Source of the DNA: Rugalucina vietnamica
Lineage: Eukaryota; Mollusca; Bivalvia; Lucinida; Lucinidae
DNA length: 64,000 nt
Direction of reading: 5' to 3'
Assembly (NCBI GenBank): GCA_964017185.1
Contig: OZ024874.1
Location: forward strand, 17,231,957-17,295,956
The notes under the pieces are model-generated. The model ran no database searches, was not told where the DNA came from, and was given only the letters and a program-made list of their open reading frames with translations. Both the position numbers and the translations under genes were made by a program. Of this stretch, positions 21,637 to 32,600 are shown piece after piece (the first letter of the stretch is position 1; each line of letters opens with the position of its first letter).

Positions 21637-22720
21637 TCATCATCTGTGGTCAATTATAGGGATAAAACTATTAAAAAGGCAAAGTTTGAAGTGTGCTGTA
21701 AAATCTTGAATGGTCAAACAGTCAGTGTACACCCAGATGAAAGAGCAGTTTTGATATCTGATCTTGGTTTGCATTTAAAAACTTCACATACATGTATATA
21801 TATATCATGCCTAACAACTCATGAAAAGTGTAGTATCAATTTCAATTCTTAAAGCAATGTATAAGAGACAGGCCAGCAACATATCAGCCTATGTACATGT
21901 ATGATATATACTAAATCATCAAACCCATAAAATGTCATTTAAAAAGGTGCTATATTAGGTAACCTTAAATAAGAACTATTTAAAAACAACAAAAATAATG
22001 CCCTTTAATGTTTTATGTTAGTGTTTTTAAATCATTAATTTAAATGGCACAACAAATACATGTATTAAAGCACATGGTTTTGCTATTCAAGAAAGTTACA
22101 CGGCACACGAGTTACCCTGTTTATAACATCCATAACCCATCATAGTGGGGGGCAAAGTACAAATATAAGCATAATCATAAAAGAAAATTTATCTTGCAAT
22201 GAACGAGCTAAAACAAAAGAGTCTGCTCCAAGGTGTCGAGCCTGTCAACAATGACATTAGAAGATTTTCGGGCCCAAAGTTTGAGCCTCTCGGGGTCTCT
22301 TTGAAATATACAACAATTCTAATGTGGGATATCGAAACTCTGAATCGCGCCTTGTTGTTGCCTTAATGGACTGCATACAAACGAATTCTGACGATTAAAA
22401 AATATCGAAGTTCCGAATCGCAGCTTCTAATGTTACTTATTCATACGAGGCATTATTTCGGAATATCGAAGTTCCAAATCGAAGTTATGAATTACATTCT
22501 CTTAAAATATTATGGCAGGCATATATCAGTCAAAGACAAACCTATCAGATGCAGGTATACATCAAAAATGAGAGAAACAATTTATTTTCTGATAAGATGT
22601 ATATTTCTGCTCTCCATGAGGCTTTGAGATACACTACCCCCCGCCCCCCTGGGGGTCATACACCTGTTGGACTATCTTTCATCATCATCTTCAAACTCAC
22701 ACCCAGTGTCCCTTTCTTAC
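21637..22720. other. No gene seen; repeated short motif
   Basis: The motif ATATCGAAGTTCCGAATCG and variants occur at 22329, 22402 and 22463. A C-run/G-run hairpin (CCCCCCTGGGGG) is at about 22644-22656. ORFs at 21628-21852 and 22430-22627 lack recognisable content. Confidence 0.5.
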
Positions 22721-22982
22721 CATTATGAAAACAGGCCTATGCACTAAGACAGTAATCTTTTTCTGCTGTGAAAAATGATAATAAACTTTTTGCACTCAAT
22801 ATACAGATTGTAGTTATACATTAGAACTGCCTTATTGAGGCAGTTCTAGGCAGTTCTAATGAGTACCCACAATCTATATTTTAGAGCACAAGTTAAAAAA
22901 AAAATTACACCAGTCCTGTACACCATAATTATGAATGTGGGGTGTTTGGGGTTACACATTACATGGACATGTTATCCTAATG
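22721..22982 (+). mobile_element. Family C MITE, diverged
   Basis: CATTATGAAAACAGGCCTAT at the left, GACATGTTATCCTAATG at the right. The central palindrome contains a local duplication (GGCAGTTCTAGGCAGTTCTA). Confidence 0.82.
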
Positions 22983-23392
22983 CAGCAAATGCACAATAAA
23001 GCATACTTTTTATGATTAATAAGAAATAATCAGTTTTCTTGAACAAAACTTCAAACATTTTCGAGATTCAAAGAAAAAGCTTTCAAGACCGGTCCAAAAG
23101 ATTCATAATTTCTCTTCTGACGTAATGATTCAACAGTTATTAGAAAATAAAATCAAAATCAAAAACAATGAAAATAATGGATGTAAAGCTAAGCCAGTTG
23201 GCGTGCAGGTGATTTTGTTTAATATATCAATAAAGTAGATAATATTTAGTGTTAATTTATGTGATTTGATAAGACAGTCGAGATTTGAGGCTGATCTTCA
23301 AGTTGTTTTCATTGAAAGGAGCATTTCTCACACCTGAGTCTAGCCATATGCTGGTGTAACGCCTGTAAACCTGTTTCCAATTTTCAAACCTG
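22983..23392. other. AT-rich stretch, no gene seen
   Basis: Nothing supported. Confidence 0.5.
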
Positions 23393-23590
23393 GCCCCAAG
23401 GTTATAAAACTTTTTTTATGCTCAAATCAGACTAGAATTTATCCTGCTCATAAATGTTAAAGGATAAATTACTAGTTTTTGAGTTTTGAACATGAATTTT
23501 CCAAATTTTTTTACTATTTCAACATTTATGAGCAGTTGAAATTTCAAGCTCAGCTGAGTTGAGCTTGAAAAACGTTTTATAACCTCGGGA
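23393..23590 (+). mobile_element. Family G foldback MITE, palindrome lost
   Basis: Ends CAAGGTTATAAAACTTTTTT and, at the right, AACGTTTTATAACCTCGGGA form the inverted ends, with inner AGCTCAGCTGAG. The central TTAAAATGCCAAC...GTTGGCATTTTAA palindrome seen in the copies at 33334 and 33691 is deleted here (GTTAAAGGATAAA). Confidence 0.82.
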
Positions 23591-23697
23591 CCTGATGTCA
23601 GGCACATATGCAAAAAGCAGGTTTTTGTAAAAGGTAGGCTTTCTCCTGGCATGGTTCTCCTTTTGTAATAGGCACATACAGCCCTGGTTCTTTAAGG

Positions 23698-23850
23698 GTT
23701 TAACATTCTGCCAACAACTAAGGTCATACAGAGCTTGAACCTCAATTTAAAGTCTCATCCAAGGGACAAGAGAAGCCTGGAATCAAACCCTAAACCCCTG
23801 ATTTGCAAGGCGAGCGGCTTATCCAATGTACAATGGAGGCTTCTTAACAG
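23698..23850 (-). mobile_element. tRNA-derived SINE, family L
   Basis: Minus strand shows a tRNA-like head with box B GGTTTGATTCC and the body words GACTTTAAATTGAGGTTCAA, matching the copy at 5168. Diverged. Confidence 0.5.
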
Positions 23851-24350
23851 CCTGCCTTGGTTCAGTTTCTTGACCAAGCATTGCTTGCTAATACAGTATC
23901 TCCCAATCACACTAGCTGTTCCTTGTCAAGCCTCTTAAAGGCAGTTTATCACAACTTAATGCACATTCTGTTAAAAACTGCTCTTCTTGAAACCCTGTCA
24001 TCAACCAATGCATTTCAATTCAAATCATGCATTTCAACTGAGAAAAATCGAAATCTTTCTTAGAAAGTGAAGAAGATTGTATACTCCTAAACCTCGAAAT
24101 AGTCTCCCTTATCATCGAGCAGCGGTGCCTCCGGTTCCCGGGTCCAAACAAACTAATAACTCGGCAGGTACCCCCATTATAAGACAGGATGCTCTCAAGA
24201 TTTTCATTTCTAAATATATCGAGATTTAATCAGATTATTTGGTGTTTTTTATCAAGTCTACAAGTTATCTCTGCCCCATACCTTGATGGCATAGGGTAAC
24301 AGGAGGCACTTTCCTTCATAATCATATACTGATCATATCAATCATAAAAT
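23851..24350. other. No gene seen
   Basis: The GC-richer stretch at about 24105-24170 (GTGCCTCCGGTTCCCGGGTC) stands out but has neither an open frame with splice sites nor a known repeat. Confidence 0.45.
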
Positions 24351-24588
24351 GAGGCACAGCGTGAGAAAACCGGGCATTGGCGTTTCCGACAAGGTCTGAA
24401 ACAAATCAGCTGTACAGACACAGAAGAAGGATAGAAGCTTGAAATTTCTGATTTAAGAAGAAAAAGATTGTACTATTTTAGTAGTGATAACAAAGGTGCT
24501 AATCAGCTGTTCAGTTACTGCACAGCTGATCTGTATCTTTGTTTTCGCATTGGCAAAAATCCTTTTTTTTTTTTTCATGACACCGCTC
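24351..24588 (-). mobile_element. Family A palindromic MITE
   Basis: 238 bp with duplication AAAT (24347-24350 and 24589-24592). Left end decayed to GAGGCACAG. Arms of the CAGCTGTTCAG...CTGCACAGCTG type. A poly-T expansion replaces the usual bases before TTTTTCATGAC. Confidence 0.88.
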
Positions 24589-25067
24589 AAATATGAATCC
24601 CGGCAAAAAAAATCTGATTTTAGTGTTGTAGCAGTAACCAGATTTCAACCAGCCTAGTAAAGCAATAGAGGCTAACTTGCAAACAACACAACAAAGGCAT
24701 TGACCAGAATGCACATTTGTGTGTACAGGCTGCATGACCTGCATCCTTGAAGCATGATTAATGCCACAAGTTTTTGCATGAAACAGCTTGTTGCGAAGCT
24801 GTCATAAATAAAAGATCTTGGAATAAAACATCTCAAACCATAATTTGTAGCTGTCAGATCAGATTTTTTTTTTTTTTTTTTTTTGAAAATACTGGGACGT
24901 ATATTTCAAATGCACCAGAAACGCCTAACATAATAATGTCAGCCAAACACAGATCTAACATTTGAGGGCCTCATGGAAGATTAGTATCCCTCTTTAAATA
25001 AAGTTGTAACTATTAGGGGAGCTTGATGGCCACAGCATCTGAAAGGACACTTAAATAAGGGACCACT
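24589..25067. other. No gene seen
   Basis: A T-run at about 24864-24884 only. Confidence 0.5.
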
Positions 25068-25346
25068 CATTATGAAAACACGTCCATGCAATATACAGAG
25101 ATTTTTTAAGTTGTAAAAAATGAAAAATTTCAGCAGAAAATTTTTGATATTTTTCTTATTTTTGCTCAAAACATAGATTGTGGGTGCACGTTAGAACCGC
25201 CTCTGCGAGGCAGTTCTAACGAGTACCCACAATCTATGTTTTGGAGCAAAAATAAGAAATACAGGTTTACCCCTACAAACCCCAGTTTTACTATATAAAA
25301 GTGGGGTTTGAGGGGATACGCATTGCACGAACATGTTTTCCTGATG
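25068..25346 (+). mobile_element. Family C MITE, full copy
   Basis: 279 bp, the most complete copy. Ends CATTATGAAAACACGTCCAT and GAACATGTTTTCCTGATG. Central palindrome GTTAGAACCGCCTC-TGCGAG-GCAGTTCTAAC, then the second hairpin CCCCAGTTTTACTATATAAA...GTGGGG. Confidence 0.92.
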
Positions 25347-26352
25347 TAAAGGCTTCAAACAGTGCCAGGTTGTGTCCTAGAGAAATGCACAAAGATGCAA
25401 AAGTACAGGTTGACATGATATACACAGAAAATGACGGCTCCATCCCAACAAGACTGAACAAATGTTGACTGGGACGTAAACCATGTACAAGACAATAAAA
25501 GGTTACAAAAATATGTGTTATTCAGCCTGAAGAGATTATATGCAAAGGCTGTTGTTAACTTTTAAACATTTTTTTTTTCATGAAAATGCTTCTCGTTTTT
25601 CCTATTATTCCTTTAAATTTCTCTCATTTTTTTTTAATTACTTAGCCAACAGATATGATGAAACAATGACATTGAAATAATGAGTTGAATTATAAATTTC
25701 TAAAGTATTTTCAAATTACAAGTTTTGACACATTTACATTGAATTTACAACTGAAATCCAGATTTTCCTATCAATTTTTTTAGAACGAAACATGTATAAA
25801 ACTCGTAAAAATGTCAGCCAATAGCATCTCTGTATAAGACACACCCTCCCGCTATGTCCCACCTACTCACAATACTATTAACCACCCAGCAAATGAACAA
25901 TCAATGAAACGAGCCAACTCTCACCGTATCACACCAAACTGCATGTGCACCGGCTAAGAATTAGATCAGCCTGGCTTATACAAAGTCTGATAAGCATATG
26001 TTCAGTGTGTTAGGAATTAGAGTATTCTTTAAGTATACAATAAACACTGACATTTTGGGCATCAATGCACAGGCTGGTATGGTTCTTCGCAGCGTACATA
26101 TACCAAATTGTTGTAGTTGCCAAGTGTACAATGAAATTCTGCAGTGGTTTTATCAGCATTTTCTTTATTTTATTTTATTCTATTTTTCAGGCAAAAACAG
26201 CTGATCAGGATCAGCCAGGTCGACAATAATCAGACTGCACTTTATGATCAGGTTTTTCAATGCAACAATAATTTAGTTATACTGCATCAAATACAGGTAA
26301 GTTATATTTGTTTTTATGCTGTCAACTTTTTTTGAGTTTATAAAGCTTGAAA
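25347..26352. other. AT-rich stretch, no gene seen
   Basis: The ORFs at 25998-26335 are low-complexity and unsupported. Confidence 0.5.
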
Positions 26353-26520
26353 CATCCAGATCAACAATTTCAGTCACATTGGATACTGCTTCCTGGGTAC
26401 ATGCATATATAGTACTATGGTTATTTGGCCCCCTGTCATCTTGCTGAGGACAAACAGTCAACAATGTTTCAGTCATGTCAGGACCCAGCCACTGCTTCCT
26501 AGGTACATGTATACTTTCTT
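26353..26520 (-). mobile_element. Two overlapping SINE family E tails
   Basis: ATCAACAATTTCAGTCACAT and, about 100 bases on, GTCAACAATGTTTCAGTCAT each begin the same family E segment (...CACTGCTTCCTRGGTACATG), so one truncated copy abuts another in the same orientation. Confidence 0.5.
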
Positions 26521-26798
26521 AGAATGATACTGTGACACAAGATTTTGAACCATACACTACCTTTGTTGGATTCGACTTAAAATTCTCACAACTAATCATA
26601 GCTTTGATGAGTTGGTAAAATGACTTTTATTTCTTATCATGTTCTAAAAACACCCATGTGATGCATCTGATTTGCAAATTTTGGAATAAAGTTTGCCATA
26701 AATGTAAGGTAACTTGAAAATTTTATGCAGATGAAAGAGAAATTAGTCCGAGAATAAGCCAATAAACACTTGAAAGCCCTCTACCACCAACATAATAT

Positions 26799-27036
26799 GA
26801 GTCACCTCATGAGAAAACCAGCAAACTGCATAAGGGAAACCAAAGGCGCAGATCAGCTTCGCAGTAACTGCAAAGCTGATCAGCGCCTTTGTTAATTTTC
26901 ACTACATGGATTGTACAGTTCCTCTACTTTCTAAATCTGAAATTTCCTCCTTCTAACTATCTTCTGCGCTTGTACAGCTCTGTTTGTGTCGGACCTGTTC
27001 AAAAACCACATTGTTGGTTTTCTCATGACGCAGCTC
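26799..27036 (+). mobile_element. Family A palindromic MITE
   Basis: 238 bp. Flanks ATAT and AAAT match at 3 of 4. Ends GAGTCACCTCATGAGAAAAC and GGTTTTCTCATGACGCAGCTC. Palindrome nearly intact (TTCGCAGTAACTGCAAAG). Confidence 0.9.
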
Positions 27037-27114
27037 AAATGAGCCACCAGATGAGAAAATATCATGTTCATCATCATTTCTGTATGTGGGTAGTAACAGT
27101 TGATCATAGGAATG

Positions 27115-27212
27115 TGCACAAAGTATCGGTAACCTGCCTCTGGAAGGCCTGCCAAGCATCATTGTGGCTAGGATCACTGACCATCAAAACACAAACTTAG
27201 CTGTTAACCATG
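27115..27212 (-). mobile_element. Degenerate SINE tail
   Basis: Shares CCTGCCTCTGGAAGGC and AACTTAGCTGTTAACCATGG-type words with 12540-12660. Boundaries approximate. Confidence 0.35.
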
Positions 27213-27224
27213 GTAAAATAAAAT

Positions 27225-27459
27225 CAGAGGACCAATGGTCCCGAGAACACTCACCTGAGATTTATTCATCGAAAAATGACTTTTGGCCAAAGTCTAAAAT
27301 AGGTCATGGTCAACCCAAGTAGGTCATGGTCAACCCACGATCATAATTTATGTTAACTATGATTTATGTCAGCTACATTCAAAGTTTTGTTGAAATCTAT
27401 TCATGGGTTCCAGAAAAAAAAATCTAAGTGTTTTGGCCAAAATGGTCATGGCAGCAATC
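27225..27459 (+). mobile_element. Family B, left-end piece
   Basis: Begins CAGAGGACCAATGGTCCCGA then ACACTCACCTGAG, the same start as the family B block at 58929. Includes a 20-bp tandem pair TAGGTCATGGTCAACCCA (27301 and 27321). The later body is only weakly similar to the main arrays. Confidence 0.6.
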
Positions 27460-27782
27460 GTTGTTGTTGTTGTCTATAAATTCTGCATTAGCTGGAACAC
27501 CTCCAATAGAGTCTTCTTGCCTTAGGTATCAATTCATGATTTCTTGACATTCGGTATATTTACATGCACTTGACTATTTAATGGTTCACTGGAAAGGTCA
27601 TGATAGAGACCGACATTTGTACCATTTTGTGCTGTGGCCCATTATAGTTTTCGATTTTTGTGAGGGGACAACGGGTAATTTCTAATATCTTTCAAGATGT
27701 AGGGAATGACATAACCATGCGGCTTGCTATAGGTTTAACAGTTAGCCCATCTGATTAACATTGACGAAACCTTTTTTTCATA

Positions 27783-28711
27783 GGAAGCAGTCTACTGGGT
27801 CAAGGATTAGCTGCCCAATGTCTTCATAGACCCTGGCTATGGGGAGTAATTTTGAACAGCTCAGCTGGAAATCTGCCATGATCATAATGTTCTAGAGCAC
27901 TGCACTCAGCAAGGAAATGTTCCACTGTTTCAGAGGCTTGTCCACAAAGCATACAAGTTGGGTCTACAGCAGTCTGGATATATGCTGCTCTGGCACTCTG
28001 TAGTATAATATGAGCCGCATTGTGAGGAATCTGGATTTTTGCCTATGTGAAAACATTGGCGCAGATCAGCTTCACAGTAACTGCGAAGCTGATCAGCGCC
28101 TTTGTTTTCGCTACATGGATAGTACAATTTCTCTTCTTCTTATATCCAAAATTTCAAGCCTCTAGCTTTCTTCTGTGGCTGCACAGGCAGGTAAATGTGA
28201 GACATGGTCGGAAATCCCAAAGACCGGTTTTCTCGCGTCACTGCTCATATAGTAATGTAGACTAGTTCCTGTTGCCAGTTTTAGCCTAGTGCTGATTCTT
28301 GGTACATCTCTTGGACCATTGACATGATGTATGATCTGATGCCTATTTCCTAGCCAGTACTGACAGTGGCACACAGATACTTCAGTAAGGATTATGATTC
28401 AGCTGACCGCTTTAAATCTGGGCTGACTGATGTTCATTGACATTCATATTCACCATTCTTCTTCAATGCCATTTTTTTCTGTGGATTGTTGAGTAAGTCC
28501 CAAAATGACGGGAGACTGTATCGCATAAGGATCTTCCCAACAGCTACATATCAGCTGTTGCTGCATTGGTCCTTTACTGCCAGGTGTCTTTGTGCTAGTC
28601 TCTTTTCAGTAGAACTTTCTTGCACTCTACAGATACCGCCGAAGAAGATAAGCGTATGCTTATCGACAACGCTCTTGATGAGTACAGTTCCCAAGATAAT
28701 GTGACCTGGAT
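27783..28711 (-). pseudogene. Non-LTR retrotransposon ORF2 C-terminal remnant
   Basis: Read on the minus strand, broken frames give the end of a LINE reverse-transcriptase protein. In order they show: a segment with LIFFGGICR (about 28660), TEKRLAQRHLAVKD, then MRYSLPSFWDLLNNP (about 28500), then STRLKLATGT (about 28280), and finally a zinc knuckle DPTCMLCGQASETVEHF followed by LAECSAL (27905-27970), a CCHC pattern. This matches the order known for the C-terminal part of jockey/I-like non-LTR elements; the clade is not certain. Stops and frame breaks occur in the upstream half. A family A element (28012-28246) is inserted in it. Earlier parts of the LINE (RT core, endonuclease) are absent, a typical 5' truncation. 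Confidence 0.8.
28012..28246 (+). mobile_element. Family A MITE inserted in LINE remnant
   Basis: 235 bp with duplication ATAT (28008-28011 and 28247-28250). Deleting the element and one duplication makes the LINE frame run continuously from ATGTSLHYY into the following Leu-Gln-Ser segment. Subtype GAGCCGCATTGTGAG / CGCGTCACTGCTC. Palindrome intact. Confidence 0.95.
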
Positions 28712-28744
28712 AGTTTATACAAATTTTCAATCCACCTGTTTGAA

Positions 28745-29010
28745 AAGGTCAATCAAGGTCATAGTTTATACAAACAGTCTATGATGGACCAGGTTGCCCT
28801 ATGACATCCATCAATCCACTAGTTCTAGAGAAGATTTTTGAAAAGTTGCCACATGGGCATGGTCGACATCTTGGTCATTTGACTTGCTTTGTACAAACTT
28901 TTGTGCATCCTTCTCAAGGCTCCAAACAAAATTTGGCTTTGACTGGCCAAGTTGTTCCAAAGACGGTTTGTGAAATAGAGAGCAACACATCAACCGACAG
29001 GACAGATAAC
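28745..29010 (+). mobile_element. Family B fragment, diverged
   Basis: Shares the order CTAGTTCTAGAGAAGATTTT, GGGCATGGTCGACATCTTGG and TTTGGCTTTGACTGGCCAAG with the family B arrays, without either end. The overlapping ORFs are artefacts. Confidence 0.6.
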
Positions 29011-29149
29011 TTAAAGAAGCTGGACATTGGTATAGCAGAGCCTCCCGCACAGATATGCTGACAAGCAAACAAACAAACTTCTGAAGTATATAGTTTATGT
29101 AGAAAGAAAAGTGCTGAAATTCAATGAATTGGTTCATATTTTTTCTTAC

Positions 29150-29272
29150 CCAGGGCTTGAAGACCTCCACGAAGAAGCAATTAATCTTCGTGTCAGTGTA
29201 ACCAAAGAGGACAAAATCTTCCAGGACCGCATATAAATAAGCAGGGTTACGACCTCCGTAACTCAAAGAAAA
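29150..29272 (-). CDS. Candidate internal exon of unknown protein
   Basis: On the minus strand the block is bounded by a good donor, CCCTGG|GTAAGA (exon end 29150), and an acceptor that is either CCATAG (exon start 29272, phase 0, 41 codons) or TTTGAG (29261, 37 full codons plus one base). The frame is open and protein-like, rich in aromatic and acidic residues: GGRNPAYLYAVLEDF, then VLFGYTD and a hydrophobic NCFFVEVFKPW end. No family is recognised. It lies upstream, in minus-strand sense, of the candidate pieces at 20420 and 9458, so they could belong to one transcript, but nothing proves this. Both acceptors have only moderate pyrimidine tracts. Confidence 0.45.
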
Positions 29273-29491
29273 CTATGGTCAAATTGCCATTGTCAGTGTC
29301 GCAATGTAACCGTTACAAAAGGTTACAAAGAAAATCCCGTTATATCCTTTTCTTTCGTAATCTCATAAATTATAATAACACTGGGGTTAGGTAACACTTT
29401 TTAAGGCACACCGATTTGCATTTTCATATGAGATGACATGGAATGAATGAAGTGATGAAAAGAGAATGTCAATTAAGTAGACAAAGTATAT

Positions 29492-29726
29492 GAGCCTGTG
29501 CATGAGAAAACCAACAATTTGGGTTTCCGACCAGGTCCAACACAAACCAGCCTGTACAGTCACAGAAGAAACCCAGAATCTTGAAAATTTGGGAATAAGT
29601 AGAGGAGGAAATGTACTATCCGTGTAGCGAAAACAAAGACGCTGATCAGCTTCGCGGTTACCGCGAAGCTGATCTGCGTCTTTGTTTTCGCCCATGCAAA
29701 TTGTTGGTTTTCTCACGCACAGGCTC
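29492..29726 (-). mobile_element. Family A palindromic MITE, full copy
   Basis: 235 bp with duplication ATAT (29488-29491 and 29727-29730). Symmetrical ends GAGCCTGTGCATGAGAAAAC and GTTTTCTCACGCACAGGCTC: the GCACAGG subtype on both sides. Palindrome arms CGCGGTTACCGCG. Confidence 0.94.
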
Positions 29727-30850
29727 ATATAAGTTTACAATTAAACAGACGAATTTCCATCACTCTTAAGTAGAAGCGTTTGCGTAACCGATAGACATAA
29801 AATTAAACCATTTGCAAAAACACAATGCGAATTATAACGTTCTATCACTAGTAAAGCTAGTATTTCAACTCACAGGTTCATGGCAGAAACTAGTGCATTG
29901 TCTGTGGAATTTCTGCTGTAGCACAGAAAATTCACCATGGCCGCTTCAATGATGTTTCAATTCTTATTATTTTTGGCACTCACAAGTACCGGTGGTCAAG
30001 TTTTATCATTGAATAAGTAAAATTTCTAATAATTAACGACATGGACAACAATTGGGTTTAAACAAAAGCAAGCAACACTGGTTAATTGCTTCTTCAATAT
30101 TTCACCAAGCTGGCTTTGTTATGCTCAAACTTGATTCAAATTCATCAAATTGCAAAAAGGGAGAAAGACATATAGATGCATAAATTACAGATGGCATCGT
30201 GTGGGGGTCACAACATAACCATAATTCAGTTGCATGGTAACTCGAAACGTTCATAAATTTTACCTCTACTTGTAACGGAATTTAATCCTCGAAAAATTTT
30301 CCGTGATGAAAACTGAAAGAAAATTATTAAAATTTTTGTGATAGATAAGTCTAAGGGTAAATGTGCAGCCGCAAGCTGCAGTTTTTTTCAAAGGATATTA
30401 GAAAATCATTAGATCTATGGTCAGAAGAACAGATAAGGTCTAAATTTCAAAATAATTCTGAACATTTCTCCATAAAAATGATGCCTCTGAGTGTCCTGTT
30501 GAAGGACATCACTCAGGGCCTTTCTGGAGAACACCCACAGTATGTACTTTCATGGAGAAGTGGTCAAAAAAAAAATTCCATTATTATTAAGAAATAGGTC
30601 TTCTCAAGATCCCAAACTTGTATCTTTTTCAGGGCAAGAGGGTAATGAGACTGTACTTTACGAGCTTTTGTCAGGAAGAAAGCTTACGAGTTTACCGAGT
30701 ATAAAATCTGATCCCTAAAAGTGAGATATTCAAATATTTTATGATACAATGTTTCACTGCACAAGTCATGGGTAAGTCAACAACTTTTCGATGCAATTAA
30801 AGTGCAAACAAATTAGCGATATAAATTTAGGTTCTAGATGCACCTTCTTG
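29727..30850. other. No gene seen
   Basis: The 78-codon ORF at 30361-30597 contains a small hairpin (CTGAGTGTCCT...AGGACATCACTCAG) and no domain. Not called. Confidence 0.5.
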
Positions 30851-30955
30851 TGCAGTGTCCTTGAGCAAGACACTTTAAGCTTCCCTAGAAGTACGAATAC
30901 CCAGGAAGTGGAGGCTATGTCAAGACATGACGGAAAAATTGATGGCCGAGATGTT
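30851..30955 (+). mobile_element. SINE family E fragment
   Basis: GTGTCCTTGAGCAAGACACTTTAA and CCAGGAAGTGGAGGC / CAAGACATGACGGAAAAATTG are the family E body and tail in plus orientation, without the tRNA head. Confidence 0.6.
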
Positions 30956-31080
30956 AAGCAATAACTAAAGCAAAACCAAAAAATTAGATTTATCCATTAA
31001 ATACCAAAAGTTAACAAAGGCAAGGACGACTAGAGTGAAAACATGTCTGATATTGTGCCTAAAAATAGGTCAAGGTCACC

Positions 31081-31126
31081 ATTTTATACATATGAGCCAC
31101 GCCATTTTATACATATGAGCCATGCC
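31081..31126. repeat. Two 23-bp tandem units
   Basis: ATTTTATACATATGAGCCAC plus GCC, then the same with one change (ATGCC). The unit includes ATATGAGCCAC, which looks like a family A start with its ATAT duplication, so an excised or abortive family A end may be involved. Confidence 0.7.
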
Positions 31127-31286
31127 AAGTTCATCACTGTATGAAAAGTCTTACAAAATGGTAAATAAAACACAAACACAAACTGTTAGCTCAAAATCTA
31201 TTGGTTAATACATAAGTCAAAGGTTAGATTGTTTAGCACTAGGTCACACACGCTATAAATCCTTTGGTATTAACACCATTTACGCT

Positions 31287-31608
31287 GAGCCACATCATGA
31301 AAAAAAAACCCTGCTTTTTTTTCTTTTTGTGAGAAACAATGGCCAAGATAAGCTAGGCCAATAATGCACAGCTGATTATCATTATCATTATTAGCTTCAT
31401 AGAAGATACATGTGGATACATCTTCAGTGGCTGTAAATTCCCAGTGGGCACATGACGTCAAAATGACGTCATATCAACGTCGATGCGACGTCATGAGGAT
31501 GACGTCGCATCGACGTCGATCTGACGTCATGTGCCTGCTGGGAAAATGCTGTTTGTGTCAGATCTGATAGTCGAAACCTAGAATACCAGTTTTCTCATGT
31601 TGTGGCTC
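31287..31608 (+). mobile_element. Decayed family A copy holding a nested MITE
   Basis: Left end GAGCCACATCATGAAAAA, right end CAGTTTTCTCATGTTGTGGCTC. The interior is strongly diverged and the palindrome is degraded. The GACGTC-rich MITE at 31440-31542 interrupts the segment before TGTTTGTGTCAGATCTG. No matching 4-bp flanks remain. Confidence 0.75.
31440..31542. mobile_element. GACGTC-rich palindromic MITE, nested
   Basis: 103 bp. Ends CCCAGTGGGCACATGACGTC and, reversed, CCCAGCAGGCACATGACGTC. Almost the whole element is a chain of GACGTC words, three of them full TGACGTCA. No coding capacity. Second copy at 41978. Confidence 0.82.
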
Positions 31609-32151
31609 ATACAATTAATCCTCAAAGTCAACCAACCCGAAGGCTCGGGGTCCTCCTGATGAACTATAGCATCTCCTGCTTCAGTGAATTCACTCATCTT
31701 CCCTTTTTTCTACTCTCGAAAATTCAGAAAAAATCTTTAAAATAGTCAATTTCCTTCAAGTATTCATAGCAGTTTGTCCATATAAATGCTGAATCAAGTT
31801 CCTTTTTAAAAAATTTTAATGTCTTTAAATAGCAATGATCGAGGATCTAATATCTTATGACTTGACCTATTTCTTGCAAAAATAGGTCACCATTACCCAT
31901 CTTCCGTAAAGTTTTTTATATTTATTCTTAATACACTAAATTCACTGCTGTCTCCTCCAATGCCTGCTATTTAACATCGAAACAAACTCTGAAATGATCT
32001 TGTTTAGACTTAGATTTCTTTATTATTTCATTTTACATTTGCATTGTTCTATTTTATTGAGATCAATTAGGAATTGTGTTCGAGCAAGTGCCCGCCTACT
32101 TTGTCGAATATCTTCTATCTTTTCCTTGATTCATGCCTGACATCACGAAAT
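31609..32151. other. AT-rich stretch, no gene seen
   Basis: Nothing supported. Confidence 0.5.
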
Positions 32152-32374
32152 GAGCCTCGAGGCGAGAAACCGGACTTCGGGGTTTCCGACCAGATCGGCC
32201 TGTACAGTTACAGAAGCAGGCTAGAAGCTTGAAATTTTGGATTTAAGAAGAAGAGAAATTGTACTATCCGTGTAGCGAAAACAAAGGCGCTGATCAGCTT
32301 CGCGGTTACCGCGAAGCTGATCTGCGCCTTTGTTTTCGCCTAGGCAAAAATCCGGTTTTCTAACGTCGCGGCTC
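32152..32374 (-). mobile_element. Family A palindromic MITE
   Basis: 223 bp with duplication AAAT (32148-32151 and 32375-32378). The GAGCCTCGAGGCGAGAAACC / CGGTTTTCTAACGTCGCGGCTC ends belong to the CCGG subtype. A short deletion in the part holding the GTTTGTGTCGGACC words. Palindrome arms CGCGGTTACCGCG. Confidence 0.93.
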
Positions 32375-32600
32375 AAATAAAGTCTTTTATTGTTTTCGAT
32401 TGAACAGTACGTATTGAATTTGGACAGTTCTAAAGTATTCACTGTAGGGGATGGCTGAATAGTGAGACTCAGGTAGAAACAATCACTGCTTAACAAAACT
32501 ATTATCATTTAACGGTATCGAAACAATTAAAATGTTACAATTAATACCACTATCAGTAACAAATATCAGTAAACCTTCTTCACTAGCTACAATAACCTAA

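Noticed and set aside
28632..28704. Plus-strand acidic peptide after CTCTACAG that looked like an exon
   Set aside because: It is the antisense of the LINE remnant, whose minus-strand frame (LIFFGGICR) explains the openness.
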